DNA of 64,000 nt, taken from NCBI RefSeq assembly GCF_009857915.1, contig NZ_WWCM01000002.1, positions 124,001 to 188,000 of the forward strand. Reading direction: 5' to 3'. Below the pieces are notes generated by a model. It did no database searches. It was not told the origin of the DNA and saw nothing but the letters and a program-made list of their open reading frames with translations. The translations under genes and the position numbers were made by a program. The stretch's first letter is position 1. Every line of letters begins with the position of its first letter. The stretch comes from Duganella qianjiadongensis (GTDB lineage: Bacteria > Pseudomonadota > Gammaproteobacteria > Burkholderiales > Burkholderiaceae_D). Of this stretch, positions 8,290-17,467 are shown in pieces.

Positions 8290-9867
8290 ATGTCCAGCAA
8301 ACCGAACACTCCCGAGCAGAATCCGGCCGAGATCGCGCGCGAAGCTTTCCGCCGACTGGCCCTGCGGCGCGTTGCGCCCACGCCGGAGGCCTACCGCGAC
8401 ATCTACCATGAAATCGCCGGCACCCAGGCCGTCGCCCCCGCCACGCCGCTGGGCGCAGTCGATCCCGGCCCCGAATCCGTACTGAGCCAGTTTGCCAACC
8501 GGCTCGGCGAACAGAGCCAGGGCGATCTGGCCGATTTTGGCCGGCGCTGCCAGCGCGCGCTCAAGACGCGCGACTGGGATGGCTATGGCCGCGCCCTCAG
8601 CCAGCTGGCGGAAAAACATCTGCAGCCCAAACGCGGCATCGAAGTCGCCGGTCTGGGCGACGACGAACAGACCCGCACCCTGCGCGACCTGCTCAGCCGC
8701 ACCCTCACCTATGCGGTCGCCTCGCTGCTCAGCGGCACCCCCGTCCTGGTGGCCGAAGCGGAATCGCTCGGCGCTGCCACCAAGCTGGCCCACAGCGAGG
8801 AAGCACTGGCCGATATCGCCGTGCGCCTCAAGCAGCTGTGCTACCAGATCGAATTGCGCGGCGGCGATAGCGCGGAACAGCAGGAATTGCTGCTGCGCCT
8901 GTTCCGCCTGCTGCTGGAAAACGTGGGCGAACTGCTCGATGACGATAGCTGGCTGCGCGGCCAGATCGAAGCCGTGCAGCACCTGATTGCCGGTCCGCTC
9001 GATGTACGGGCGCTGGAAGAAGCCACGCGCAGCCTGAAGGAAGTCATCTATAAACAGGGCCAGCTCAAGCACAGCCTGTCGGACGTCAAGCTCACCGTCA
9101 AGAATATGATGATGACTTTTATCGACCGGCTCGGCCAGGTAGCGGCCTCGACCGGCGACTTCCACGAGAAAATCGGCGGCTATTCGGAAAAGATCAGCAA
9201 GGCCGACAATATCGCCGAGCTCAATACCATCCTCGACGACGTGCTGCGCGAAACCCGCCTGGTGCAGAGCGAAGCGCTGAAAGCGCGCGACAAGATGGTG
9301 CTGGCCCAGCAGGAAGTGCACGATGCCGAACAGCGCATCCACCAGCTGGAAGCCAAGCTGCAGCACTTGAGCGAACTGGTGCGCGAAGACCAGCTCACAG
9401 GCAGCCTCAACCGGCGCGGCCTCGATGACGTGTTCGAACGCGAAACGGCCCGCTCCGACCGGCGCGGCACGCCGCTGTGCATCGCCATCCTCGATCTCGA
9501 TGATTTCAAGAAGCTCAACGACACCTACGGCCACATTGCCGGCGATGGCGCCCTCAAGCATCTGGTCAAGATCGTCAAGGATACGCTGCGCTCGATGGAT
9601 GTGATCGCCCGCTTCGGCGGCGAGGAGTTCCTCATCCTGATGCCGGAAACCACGGTGGAAGCGGCCACCAGCACCATGACCCGGCTGCAGCGCGAGCTGA
9701 CCAAGCACTTCTTCCTGCACGATAACGAGAAAGTGCTGATCACCTTCTCGGCCGGCGTCGCCCTGCGCCGCCCCAATGAGGACCAGACCGAACTGGTCAA
9801 ACGCGCCGACAAGGCCATGTACACGGCCAAGCAGACGGGTAAAAACCGTGTCGTCGTTGCAGATTAA
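8290..9867 (+). CDS. GGDEF diguanylate cyclase
   Basis: Makes c-di-GMP from two GTP. The 525-residue soluble protein has an N-terminal region of about 370 residues without a sensor domain I recognise, mostly helical, ending in a likely coiled coil (residues about 325-365), then a GGDEF domain. The active-site motif is GGEEF (443-447). The product-inhibition I-site RSMD (434-437) lies exactly five residues before it. DQLTGSLNRRGL and ILDLDDFKKLNDTYGH are standard for active cyclases. It is followed by a strong terminator and precedes the flagellar genes, so with YcgR it could tie c-di-GMP to motility; that link is inferred from position only. Confidence 0.94.
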   Translation: MSSKPNTPEQNPAEIAREAFRRLALRRVAPTPEAYRDIYHEIAGTQAVAPATPLGAVDPGPESVLSQFANRLGEQSQGDLADFGRRCQRALKTRDWDGYGRALSQLAEKHLQPKRGIEVAGLGDDEQTRTLRDLLSRTLTYAVASLLSGTPVLVAEAESLGAATKLAHSEEALADIAVRLKQLCYQIELRGGDSAEQQELLLRLFRLLLENVGELLDDDSWLRGQIEAVQHLIAGPLDVRALEEATRSLKEVIYKQGQLKHSLSDVKLTVKNMMMTFIDRLGQVAASTGDFHEKIGGYSEKISKADNIAELNTILDDVLRETRLVQSEALKARDKMVLAQQEVHDAEQRIHQLEAKLQHLSELVREDQLTGSLNRRGLDDVFERETARSDRRGTPLCIAILDLDDFKKLNDTYGHIAGDGALKHLVKIVKDTLRSMDVIARFGGEEFLILMPETTVEAATSTMTRLQRELTKHFFLHDNEKVLITFSAGVALRRPNEDQTELVKRADKAMYTAKQTGKNRVVVAD

Positions 9868-9893
9868 ATAAGCAAATCAGCGTTTTCCTAGGG

Positions 9894-9920
9894 AGCCCGG
9901 CTTGTGCCGGGCTTTTTTTT
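9894..9920 (+). terminator. rho-independent terminator after the diguanylate cyclase gene
   Basis: Perfect 8-bp stem AGCCCGGC (9894-9901) / GCCGGGCT (9906-9913) with a four-base loop, running into an 8-T tract (9913-9920). It isolates the flagellin gene from upstream transcription. Confidence 0.93.
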
Positions 9921-9957
9921 GCATGAAAACTTGAGCGAAAAATAAATTTTTTCGCCC

Positions 9958-9984
9958 TAAAGTTTCTGCTTTTGCCGTCGTTTA
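9958..9984 (+). promoter_or_regulatory. candidate FliA (sigma-28) promoter for fliC
   Basis: The -35 box TAAAGTTT (9958-9965) is identical to the sigma-28 consensus and is followed after exactly 11 bases by GTCGTTTA (9977-9984), which matches GCCGATAA at 5 of 8 positions. It would give a leader of roughly 175 bases. A second, weaker candidate in the same 300-base gap is TAAATTTT (10044-10051), 12-base spacer, ACCGTTAG (10064-10071). Nothing else was found in the gap 9921-10167 apart from AT-rich leader sequence. Confidence 0.5.
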
Positions 9985-10167
9985 GACGCCCAGCAGCACG
10001 GAACTTGAGGCGTTTCCAACAAAATTTTGCGGCTTTTTTACCCTAAATTTTTCCCGCACGGCAACCGTTAGTCATCACAACAGCGGTTTGATTGTCTCGG
10101 AATAAGGAGGCAGACCAATGGGAATGAGCAAATAGCCCAATCGAAGTATTAAGTCTGGAGAAACATC

Positions 10168-11712
10168 ATGGCACAAGTCATCAATACCAACCTTGCATCG
10201 CTGAATTCGCAACGTAACCTGACCACCTCGCAAGCATCCCTGTCGACCTCGCTGCAACGCCTGTCCTCGGGTCTGCGTATTAACAGCGCTAAAGACGACG
10301 CTGCCGGTCTGGCTATTTCGGAGCGTTTCACCTCGCAAATTCGCGGTAATACGACGGCTGCACGCAACGCCAACGACGGTATCTCGCTGGCGCAAACGGC
10401 CGAGGGTGGCTTGAGCACCGCCGGCGATCTGCTGCAACGTATCCGCGAACTGGCTGTTCAATCGGCCAACGGCACCAACTCCGATTCCGACCGTAAATCG
10501 ATCCAGGGTGAGGTTTCCGCTCTGTCGAACGAACTGAACCGCGTGGCCAACACCACCCAGTTCAACGGCCAGAACGTACTGGACGGCTCGCTGACCTCCT
10601 CGCAATTCCAGGTCGGTGCTAACGCCAACCAAACCATCAACGTGGGCGTGCAATCGGCCAAAGCTACCGACATCGGCAACAACGCACTGGCTGCCCTGTA
10701 CGGCAACACCGCCGGCAGCGCCAATGCTGCGACGGCTACCACCGCTAACGGTGTACAGGCCCAGACCCTGACCGTCACTTCCGGCAGCGGCGTGAGCACC
10801 AGCGTCGACGTCAAACTGGCTGATAGCGCGAAAAAAATTGCGGCTTCCGTCAATGCACTGAGCGGCACTTCGGGTGTTACGGCTACCGCTTCCACCACTG
10901 CTACCCTGTCGGGTCCTGCCGCTACCGGCTTCGCTGACGGCTCGCTGCAATTCACCCTGCGTGGCGACAACTCGATCGAAGCCGATGCCAACTCGACCGC
11001 TGTGACCATCTCGGCCAAAATCAAAGGCGGCGATCTGTCGGCAGTAGCCCAGGCCATCAATGCGCAAGTCGGCACCACCGGCATCAGCGCAACGATCCAG
11101 ACCAACGGCACCACCCACAACAAAGAGATCAAACTGAGCAACGCTTCCGGCGCTGACATCCAGATCACCAACACCAATGCCGCTGCCGACGACTCGCTGG
11201 CCGCTGCGGCACTGCGTGGTCCGGATCAGCCAGCCAACGGCTCGGTAGCTGCGATAGAAGGTACCCAGCAGGTGATCGGTGCTTCGGGCAGCTCGAGCAC
11301 GGTAGGCGGCCACCTCGACTTCTCGTCGGAAAGCGGCTTCACCATCAGCTCGACCACCACCGACCTCGTTGCGGCTTCGACCGGTTCGGATCTGCAATCG
11401 GTCGCCAAAATCGACGTCAGCACGGTAGACGGTTCGAACAAAGCACTGAAAACGCTGGACGCTGCTCTGAACCAGATCAACTCCAACCGCGCTGCACTCG
11501 GTGCGATCCAGAACCGCTTTGCTTCGACCATCTCGAACCTGAACATCGCGACCGAGAATCTGTCGGCATCGCGTAGCCGGATTCAGGATACCGACTTCGC
11601 TGCAGAAACCGCCAGCCTCACCCGCGGTCAGATCCTGCAACAGGCTGGTACCGCGATCCTGGCCCAGGCGAACTCGCTGCCTAACGGTGTGCTGTCGCTG
11701 CTGCGTGGCTAA
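10168..11712 (+). CDS. fliC: flagellin
   Basis: Filament subunit exported through the flagellar type III apparatus. The 514-residue protein has a classic N-terminal D0/D1 region ([40 protein letters not shown]) and C-terminal D1/D0 region ([18 protein letters not shown], ending [11 protein letters not shown]). The centre (about 180-410) is Ala/Thr/Ser-rich, as expected for the variable exposed D2/D3 part. ATG 10168 follows CTGGAG. It is the only flagellin gene in the window and stands between two strong terminators, so it is probably a monocistronic late gene. Confidence 0.97.
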   Translation: MAQVINTNLASLNSQRNLTTSQASLSTSLQRLSSGLRINSAKDDAAGLAISERFTSQIRGNTTAARNANDGISLAQTAEGGLSTAGDLLQRIRELAVQSANGTNSDSDRKSIQGEVSALSNELNRVANTTQFNGQNVLDGSLTSSQFQVGANANQTINVGVQSAKATDIGNNALAALYGNTAGSANAATATTANGVQAQTLTVTSGSGVSTSVDVKLADSAKKIAASVNALSGTSGVTATASTTATLSGPAATGFADGSLQFTLRGDNSIEADANSTAVTISAKIKGGDLSAVAQAINAQVGTTGISATIQTNGTTHNKEIKLSNASGADIQITNTNAAADDSLAAAALRGPDQPANGSVAAIEGTQQVIGASGSSSTVGGHLDFSSESGFTISSTTTDLVAASTGSDLQSVAKIDVSTVDGSNKALKTLDAALNQINSNRAALGAIQNRFASTISNLNIATENLSASRSRIQDTDFAAETASLTRGQILQQAGTAILAQANSLPNGVLSLLRG

Positions 11713-11755
11713 AATCCGGGGACGAGCTGACGTAGTATTGTCACTCTGACTAGGT

Positions 11756-11787
11756 TCCCCGGCTGATTAGCTCAGTCGGGGATTTTT
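11756..11787 (+). terminator. rho-independent terminator after fliC
   Basis: Outer stem TCCCCG (11756-11761) / CGGGGA (11777-11782), continued by an inner CTGA/TCAG stem, then TTTTT (11783-11787). It lies 43 bases after the fliC stop and 16 bases before flaG. Confidence 0.85.
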
Positions 11788-11802
11788 CACAAAGGAAGCA
11801 TC

Positions 11803-12183
11803 ATGACTATCGATACTATCGGCAACAGCACGACGGCCCGCACGGTCGACCGTCCTGCCGCCAGCGAGTCGGCCGCCCCGCAAGGTGCTGCCAAGGCCCC
11901 TGCCACCGCCGTGGAAACGGCAGCCGCAGTGACCGCTTCGGCCAATGTGCCGACGCTGGATCAGGTGAAAAATGCCGTGTCGCAGCTGAATAAATCGTCG
12001 CAAGCTAAATCGCAGGGCCTGGAATTTTCCGTCGACAATGACACCAAGCGTACGGTGGTCAAAGTGGTCGATTCCGGTACCGGTGAAGTGCTGCGCCAGA
12101 TTCCTTCGCCTGAAGCACTGGAAATTGCCAAATCGCTGGAGTCGAAAGCCAGCACCGGTCTGCTGATCCAGCAAACCGCCTGA
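11803..12183 (+). CDS. flaG: FlaG family protein
   Basis: A 126-residue protein with an Ala/Thr-rich N-terminus and the conserved FlaG C-terminal domain (VKNAVSQLNKSSQAKSQGLEFSVD, VVKVVDSGTGEVLRQIPSPEALE). FlaG proteins sit between fliC and fliD in many polar flagellates and influence filament length; the mechanism is unclear. ATG follows AAAGGAAG. Any transcript from fliC would have to read through the terminator just upstream. Confidence 0.92.
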   Translation: MTIDTIGNSTTARTVDRPAASESAAPQGAAKAPATAVETAAAVTASANVPTLDQVKNAVSQLNKSSQAKSQGLEFSVDNDTKRTVVKVVDSGTGEVLRQIPSPEALEIAKSLESKASTGLLIQQTA

Positions 12184-12184
12184 A

Positions 12185-12260
12185 GCAACTGCGCAGTTGC
12201 GCAGTTGCACACTACCATCTCGCCACGCCGCCGTTAGCGTGCCCGCCCCTCACGGCGGCG
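12185..12260. repeat. palindromic stretch between flaG and fliD
   Basis: Immediately after the flaG stop is a perfect 16-bp palindrome GCAACTGC/GCAGTTGC (12185-12200), with the right arm repeated at 12201-12208. A second inverted repeat follows, CGCCGCCGT (12226-12234) and ACGGCGGCG (12252-12260). Neither is followed by a T tract, so they are weak terminator candidates or protein-binding sites. Confidence 0.6.
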
Positions 12261-12345
12261 TCTGTGTGACGCCGGGCCGTCGTTTTGCCACATCCCTGCT
12301 GCCTGTTTTTTCAGCTTTTGCCGAACTGGCGGGTATTCTCCCCTC

Positions 12346-12372
12346 TCAAGTCAGGTTTGATTCGGCCGATAT
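12346..12372 (+). promoter_or_regulatory. FliA (sigma-28) promoter for fliD
   Basis: TCAAGTCA (12346-12353), exactly 11 bases, GCCGATAT (12365-12372). The -10 matches the sigma-28 consensus at 7 of 8 positions and spacing is ideal. It lies 34 bases before the fliD start. Confidence 0.75.
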
Positions 12373-12406
12373 TGTCTTATATTATTGCTTTACTTAGGAG
12401 CGCATC

Positions 12407-15088
12407 GTGGGCATCTCATCACCCGGCATCGGCTCAGGCATAGACGTCAACACCATCGTCAGTAAGCTGATGGCGGTGGAGTCTGCCCCGCTGGCGGATT
12501 TCGACAAGAAGTCGGCCAGTTATCTGGCCCAGGTTTCCGCTTTCGGCAACCTGTCCAGCGCGCTCAGCACTTTCCAGGGCTCGCTCTCCGGCCTGACTTC
12601 GGTTTCCAGTTTCCAGTCGCTGGTGAGCACCCCCAGCGATTCGACGGTCATGAGCGCCACGGCCAGCAGTACCGCGCAGACCGGCACCTACCGCGTCAGC
12701 ATCAACCAGATCGCCTCGGCCCAGACGCTGGCATCGGGCGGCTACAAAAGCACCACGGCCACTATCGGCCTGGGCAACAAGACCACGATTAATTTCGCGC
12801 TCGGCACGGTCAGCGGCGGCACTTTCGGCCTGAGCGGCACTGCCCTCGGTGCCAGCCTGAGCACGGGTGGTCTGACGCCGGGCTCGCTGACGCTCAACAA
12901 CACCGTGATCGCTACCGATGGCACGACGCGCAGCGCCCGTCTGCTGGCCGACGCCATCAATGCCAAGAGCACCACCACCGGCGTTTCGGCCAAGCCCAGC
13001 GCCACCGTCACCAGCGCCAGCCTGTTCGGCGGCTCCGGCGCCAGCAACTTCGGCGCCGTCGATACCAGTGCCGGCGGCACCTATGCTCTCACGGTAGGCG
13101 GCATCGAAATTGCCGCCCAGGCCAGCGGGGTGGCCAGCGGCGCCGGTCTGACGGCCGCCGGACTCGATACCGCACTGGCTAGCAGCGCCGTGACGCGCGC
13201 ACTGGCCGATGCCAATATCACCGTCAGCGGCACGGCCGCCGATGGTACCCTGCAGTTCACCAATGCCGACGGCAGCAATATCGCCGTCACCGAGGTGGTG
13301 ACCGGCAGCGTCACTGGCGGCATCGGCAATAGCGGCACGGCCAATACCGGCTCCAGCAGCACCGCCGTGGGCAGCATCGCGCTGGTCTCGGCCGATGGCA
13401 GCCCGATTACCGTGGGCGGCACCAATCCGGCCGGTGCCGGGTTCACCGCCGGCACGGGGGGCGCCTACATCGGTGCCAGCTTTGCCGCCGATGCCACCCG
13501 TACCAGCGGCAACATCGTCATCGACAGTACCAACAACACCCTGCAAGGCATCCTCGATGCCATCAACAAGGGCAATTTCGGCGTCACCGCCAGCATCGTG
13601 TCGGATGGTTCCAGCGGCACCGGCGCCACCCCTAATCACCTGATCCTGACCTCCAGCGCCACCGGGGTGAGTTCCACCATGAAGATTACGCTGGCCGGCT
13701 CGGGCGGCAATCCGCCCGACCCCGATCTGGTGGCGCTGCTCGGCTACGATCCGGCCGGCACCCAGAATCTGAGCCAGAAAGCCGCGGCTGCCGATACCCG
13801 CGCCAGCGTCAACGGCATCGCCGTGACCAGTTCCGGCACCAGCATTACGGGAGCGATTGCCGGCGTCAGCATCAGCGCACTAGCGGTGGGCAATTCGACC
13901 CTGACCGTGGCCAAGGACAGCAGCTCGCTGACCACCTCGGTAAACAACTTTGTCAAAGCGTACAACGATCTGAACGGCCAGATCGTGTCGCTGGGCGCCT
14001 ACAATGCCGATACCAAATCCGGCGGTCCGCTGCTGGGCGACACCACCTTGCGCAGCCTGCAGGCGGGCATACGGCGCCAGCTGTCGACCTCGATTACCGG
14101 GCTGCGCGGCACCAGCCTGACCAATCTGTCGCAGATCGGCATTTCCTTCCAGAAGGACGGCACGCTGGCGCTGGACAATGCCAAGCTGCAGAAGTCCATC
14201 AACAGCAATTTCAACGATATTGCCGGTCTGTTCGCAGCCGTGGGGCGCGGTACCGACCCCGATGTCAAGTTCGTCAGCTCGGGCACGAACACCAAGGCGG
14301 GCGACTACGCGCTCAACATTACCCAGCTGGCCACCCAGGGCACGCTGCAGGGCAGCGTGGTCTTGCCGGCGGAAACCACCATCGACAGCGATACCACCTG
14401 GACGGTTACGCTGAATGACACGACGCCGCCCACGCTGGCCAATACCGCCACCATCAGCCTGCCGGCCGGCACCTATAATCCCAGCCAGCTGGCGACGCTG
14501 CTGCAATCGTCCATCAACGGCGTGTCGGCATTCTCGAATGCCGGCGCGACGGTGACCGCTACGGTAGGCGATGACGGCAAGCTCAAGCTGCAATCGACCC
14601 GCTACGGCTCGAAATCGAATATCCATCTGATTACTGCCAGCGGCACCGACACCAGCGCCGTGTTCGGCTCGGGCAGCTCGGTGGATGGTCTGGATGTAGC
14701 CGGCACTATCGGCGGCTACACCGCCACCGGCGATGGCCAGAACCTGACCGGCGCAGCCGGGGCACCGGTCGATGGGCTGAAACTGACGGTCACCGGCGAT
14801 GCGCTGGGCAACCGCGGCAACTTCGGCTTTTCCCAGGGCTATGCCTACCAGCTCAATGCGCTGGCCGCCAGCTATCTGGGCCCTAAAGGCGCTATTACCG
14901 GTCGTACCACGGGTCTGAATAATTCGGTAAAAGACATTACGACCCAAAAAGATGCTTTTAATTCGCGATTGACGGACATCGAAGCGCGTTATCGTAAGCA
15001 ATATACGGCACTCGATACTTCGATTGCCAGTATGAATAAAACCGCGTCATTCCTGACGCAACAGTTCGCCGCCCTCAGCAAAGGCTAG
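12407..15088 (+). CDS. fliD: flagellar cap protein FliD, unusually long
   Basis: FliD forms the filament cap that folds flagellin as it emerges. The N-terminus (ISSPGIGSGIDVNTIVSKLM) and the C-terminus (a coiled-coil segment with DAFNSRLTDIEARYRKQYTALD and SFLTQQFAALSKG) are typical. At 893 residues it is far longer than the usual 450-700; the extra length is Gly/Thr/Ser-rich sequence in the centre (about 120-480, and again about 610-780), probably exposed domains on the cap. The start is GTG 12407 after TTAGGAG, 34 bases downstream of a good FliA promoter. It begins a run with fliS and fliT, its partners in late export. Confidence 0.95.
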   Translation: MGISSPGIGSGIDVNTIVSKLMAVESAPLADFDKKSASYLAQVSAFGNLSSALSTFQGSLSGLTSVSSFQSLVSTPSDSTVMSATASSTAQTGTYRVSINQIASAQTLASGGYKSTTATIGLGNKTTINFALGTVSGGTFGLSGTALGASLSTGGLTPGSLTLNNTVIATDGTTRSARLLADAINAKSTTTGVSAKPSATVTSASLFGGSGASNFGAVDTSAGGTYALTVGGIEIAAQASGVASGAGLTAAGLDTALASSAVTRALADANITVSGTAADGTLQFTNADGSNIAVTEVVTGSVTGGIGNSGTANTGSSSTAVGSIALVSADGSPITVGGTNPAGAGFTAGTGGAYIGASFAADATRTSGNIVIDSTNNTLQGILDAINKGNFGVTASIVSDGSSGTGATPNHLILTSSATGVSSTMKITLAGSGGNPPDPDLVALLGYDPAGTQNLSQKAAAADTRASVNGIAVTSSGTSITGAIAGVSISALAVGNSTLTVAKDSSSLTTSVNNFVKAYNDLNGQIVSLGAYNADTKSGGPLLGDTTLRSLQAGIRRQLSTSITGLRGTSLTNLSQIGISFQKDGTLALDNAKLQKSINSNFNDIAGLFAAVGRGTDPDVKFVSSGTNTKAGDYALNITQLATQGTLQGSVVLPAETTIDSDTTWTVTLNDTTPPTLANTATISLPAGTYNPSQLATLLQSSINGVSAFSNAGATVTATVGDDGKLKLQSTRYGSKSNIHLITASGTDTSAVFGSGSSVDGLDVAGTIGGYTATGDGQNLTGAAGAPVDGLKLTVTGDALGNRGNFGFSQGYAYQLNALAASYLGPKGAITGRTTGLNNSVKDITTQKDAFNSRLTDIEARYRKQYTALDTSIASMNKTASFLTQQFAALSKG

Positions 15089-15116
15089 GCGCGAACGCTT
15101 TAACAGGAGAGTGAGT

Positions 15117-15557
15117 ATGTTCGGATCCCGACAAACTGGCGTGCATGCCTATGCCAAGGTAGGTATGGAAACCGGCGTTGTAGCCGCCAGTCCCCACAAG
15201 CTCATCGTCATGCTGTTCGACGGTGCACTGGTGGCGCTGGGCACGGCGCTGCATAGCATGCGCGACGGCAATATCGGCGAAAAAGGCAAGTCGATCTCCA
15301 AAGCCATCATGATTATTGATAGCGGCCTGCGTGCCGCGCTCGACAAGAAGGCCGGCGGGGAAATTGCCGAAGGCCTCGATGCGCTGTACGAGTACATGAG
15401 TGCCCGTCTGCTGACGGCCAATCTCAACAACGACCCTAGCATCCTGGAAGAAGTCCAGCGCCTGCTGACCGAATTGCGCGATGCCTGGAATGCGATTGCC
15501 GACACGCCCGCCGTCACTGGCCAGCCTGCCCCTACCCCTTCTCTCGCGAGCGCCTGA
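15117..15557 (+). CDS. fliS: flagellin export chaperone FliS
   Basis: Binds the C-terminus of flagellin in the cytoplasm and prevents early polymerisation. The 146-residue protein contains YAKVGMETGVVAASPHKLIVMLFDGAL, followed by helical repeats with LDALYEYMSARLLTANLNND, as in FliS. I chose ATG 15117, six bases after AGGAGA, over an upstream GTG at 15111 that touches the ribosome site. It lies 28 bases after fliD. Confidence 0.95.
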   Translation: MFGSRQTGVHAYAKVGMETGVVAASPHKLIVMLFDGALVALGTALHSMRDGNIGEKGKSISKAIMIIDSGLRAALDKKAGGEIAEGLDALYEYMSARLLTANLNNDPSILEEVQRLLTELRDAWNAIADTPAVTGQPAPTPSLASA

Positions 15558-15560
15558 TAC

Positions 15561-15890
15561 ATGATGAACCACCACGATGTCTTAGCAGTCTATGCAGCCA
15601 TGGCCGACCTGACCGAACAGATGGTAATGGCGGCCCAGCGCAGCGACTGGGACCAGCTGGTACTGCTCGAGCACGCTTGCGCCGCCCATGTGCAGACCTT
15701 GCGCGAGCACGATCAGGGTACGCCCATGCGCGGCGCCGAACGCGAGCGCAAGATCGAACTGATACGCCAGATGCTCAATGCCGACCGCCAGATCCGCGAC
15801 CTGACCATGCCGTGGATGGCGCAACTGTCGAAACTGCTCAGTGCCTCCGGCACGGAACGGCGCGTACTCAACGCCTACGGTAGCGTCTAA
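15561..15890 (+). CDS. fliT: flagellar export chaperone FliT
   Basis: A 109-residue helical protein directly after fliS (3-base gap). It shows the FliT pattern: YAAMADLTEQMVMAAQRSDWDQLVLLE in the first half and ELIRQMLNADRQIRDLTMPWM in the second. FliT is the chaperone for FliD and, in enterobacteria, an anti-FlhDC factor. Similarity among FliT proteins is low, so the identification rests on both pattern and position. Confidence 0.85.
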   Translation: MMNHHDVLAVYAAMADLTEQMVMAAQRSDWDQLVLLEHACAAHVQTLREHDQGTPMRGAERERKIELIRQMLNADRQIRDLTMPWMAQLSKLLSASGTERRVLNAYGSV

Positions 15891-15904
15891 CCGCGCTGAT
15901 CGCC

Positions 15905-17467
15905 ATGCTGCCCAGCCCGCTGACCATCACGCCCGTCGGCGCAGTCACGGCAGCCGGCCCGGCCGTCGCCATCGGCGATGGCCGTCAGGCCGCCTTCCAG
16001 CGCGCACTGCAAAGTCTGGTAGGCCAGTCCGTCACGGGCGAAGTGCTCTCGCGCTTCAGTGATGGCAGCTTCATGGTCAATGTGGCCGAACATGCCGTAC
16101 GCATGCAGCTACCGGCCGATGCCAGCGTAGGCAGCCGCCTGCCCCTCACCGTCCTCAGCGCCGAACCGCGCGCCACTTTCGAACTCAACCAGCCCAGTAG
16201 CAGCGTGGTGCTCTATGGCGAAGCCCACACGCCGGCCGGCACGGGCGATCTGTATAGCCCGGGCACGGCAGGCAGCGGCGCGGCAGCACCCGCTGCAGCG
16301 GGTGCTGGCACAGCCAGCGCCGTCGGCAATGGCACCGCCAGCGCTACGGCCAGCACCGGCCCCAACACCGGCGCGAGCAGTGCCAGCAACGCGGCGGCCC
16401 TAGCAGCGCAGGCCGAGTTCGGCGCTGCAGGCCAGCCTGCCCTTGCCGGTAGCGCAGCCCTTCCGGCTGCGGCAGCCGGCACGGCCGCCCAGCTTGCCGC
16501 TGCGGCAGGCTATCCGGCACTGGCTGCCGGCGTCAGCCTGAACGGCGCCCCCGCCAGCCGCAGCAATTCCGCCAGCCACGCCTTGCTCCCCGCCAGCGAG
16601 GATGAGGCCGCCGGCACCAACAGCCCCCGGCCAGCGGGCGCCAATGCGGGCCATGCCACGGCCGGCGTCAACACGGCCAGCCAGACTGGCCGTACCCACA
16701 GTGCCGCCGCCAGCCTGCTGGGCAAAGCACCGCTGACGCCCGTGGCCGAACTGCCCGGCCTCGATGCCGGCACCAGCCAGCCGGAACTGAGCACTGCCGC
16801 GCGCATCCTCGGCTCCGTGCTGAGCCAGCCTGCTGCGGCCAGCGCCCTGCCCCTGCTCGGCAAAACCGCCCTGTTCAGCCAGGGCGCCCCCGAACCGGCG
16901 CAGCTGGCACAGACCCTGCAGAGCACCATCGAAGACAGCGGCCTGTTCTACGAATCCCATGTGGCAGCCTGGAGCCGTGGCGAACGCACGCTGGAACAGT
17001 TGCAGCGCGAGCCGCAGATGCAGCAGGCGCGCGCCAGCTCCGCCAGCAGCGCCGCTGCCGAGGCAGCCAGCCTGCCCGACCGCAGCGCTGCCCAGCAGAT
17101 CAACCAGCAGTTGCTGGCCCATGAACAGGGACGGGTGCAATGGCAGGGCGAAGCATGGCCCGGCCAGCCCATGCAATGGGAAATCCAGCGCCAGAGCGAA
17201 CGCCAGCCGCGCGGCCAGAGCCCTGCCGGTCAGGAGCCGACAGCGGTGTGGCGCAGCAGTCTGCGGCTGCGCTTTGCCGCTCTGGGCGAACTGTCGGCCA
17301 CGATTACCATGGTGGGCCAGCAAGTCCACCTGCAATTGCAGACCGACGATGCCGCCAGCGGCGCCACCCTGCGCGCCCAGGCGGACGTGTTAGAGCAATC
17401 CATGGCGGCAGCCGGCATTGCTCTGAGTTCATGCAACATCCAGCACGGGCCAGCCCATGAAGGATGA
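15905..17467 (+). CDS. second FliK-like flagellar hook-length control protein
   Basis: The 520-residue protein has a long Ala/Gly/Ser/Pro-rich region (about 100-330) and a C-terminal domain of the Flg_hook type (VWRSSLRLRFAALGELSATI, VHLQLQTDDAASGATLRAQ, LEQSMAAAGIALSSCNI). The canonical fliK lies at 24,697 between fliJ and fliL; this one follows fliDST and overlaps a gene for an isolated FlhB C-terminal domain. It lacks the MELNPPDLGPL signature seen in the other copy, so it is a diverged paralogue. FliK C-terminal domains contact the FlhB C-terminal domain to switch export from hook to filament; the pairing here repeats that partnership. Its specific role is unknown. Confidence 0.8.
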   Translation: MLPSPLTITPVGAVTAAGPAVAIGDGRQAAFQRALQSLVGQSVTGEVLSRFSDGSFMVNVAEHAVRMQLPADASVGSRLPLTVLSAEPRATFELNQPSSSVVLYGEAHTPAGTGDLYSPGTAGSGAAAPAAAGAGTASAVGNGTASATASTGPNTGASSASNAAALAAQAEFGAAGQPALAGSAALPAAAAGTAAQLAAAAGYPALAAGVSLNGAPASRSNSASHALLPASEDEAAGTNSPRPAGANAGHATAGVNTASQTGRTHSAAASLLGKAPLTPVAELPGLDAGTSQPELSTAARILGSVLSQPAAASALPLLGKTALFSQGAPEPAQLAQTLQSTIEDSGLFYESHVAAWSRGERTLEQLQREPQMQQARASSASSAAAEAASLPDRSAAQQINQQLLAHEQGRVQWQGEAWPGQPMQWEIQRQSERQPRGQSPAGQEPTAVWRSSLRLRFAALGELSATITMVGQQVHLQLQTDDAASGATLRAQADVLEQSMAAAGIALSSCNIQHGPAHEG

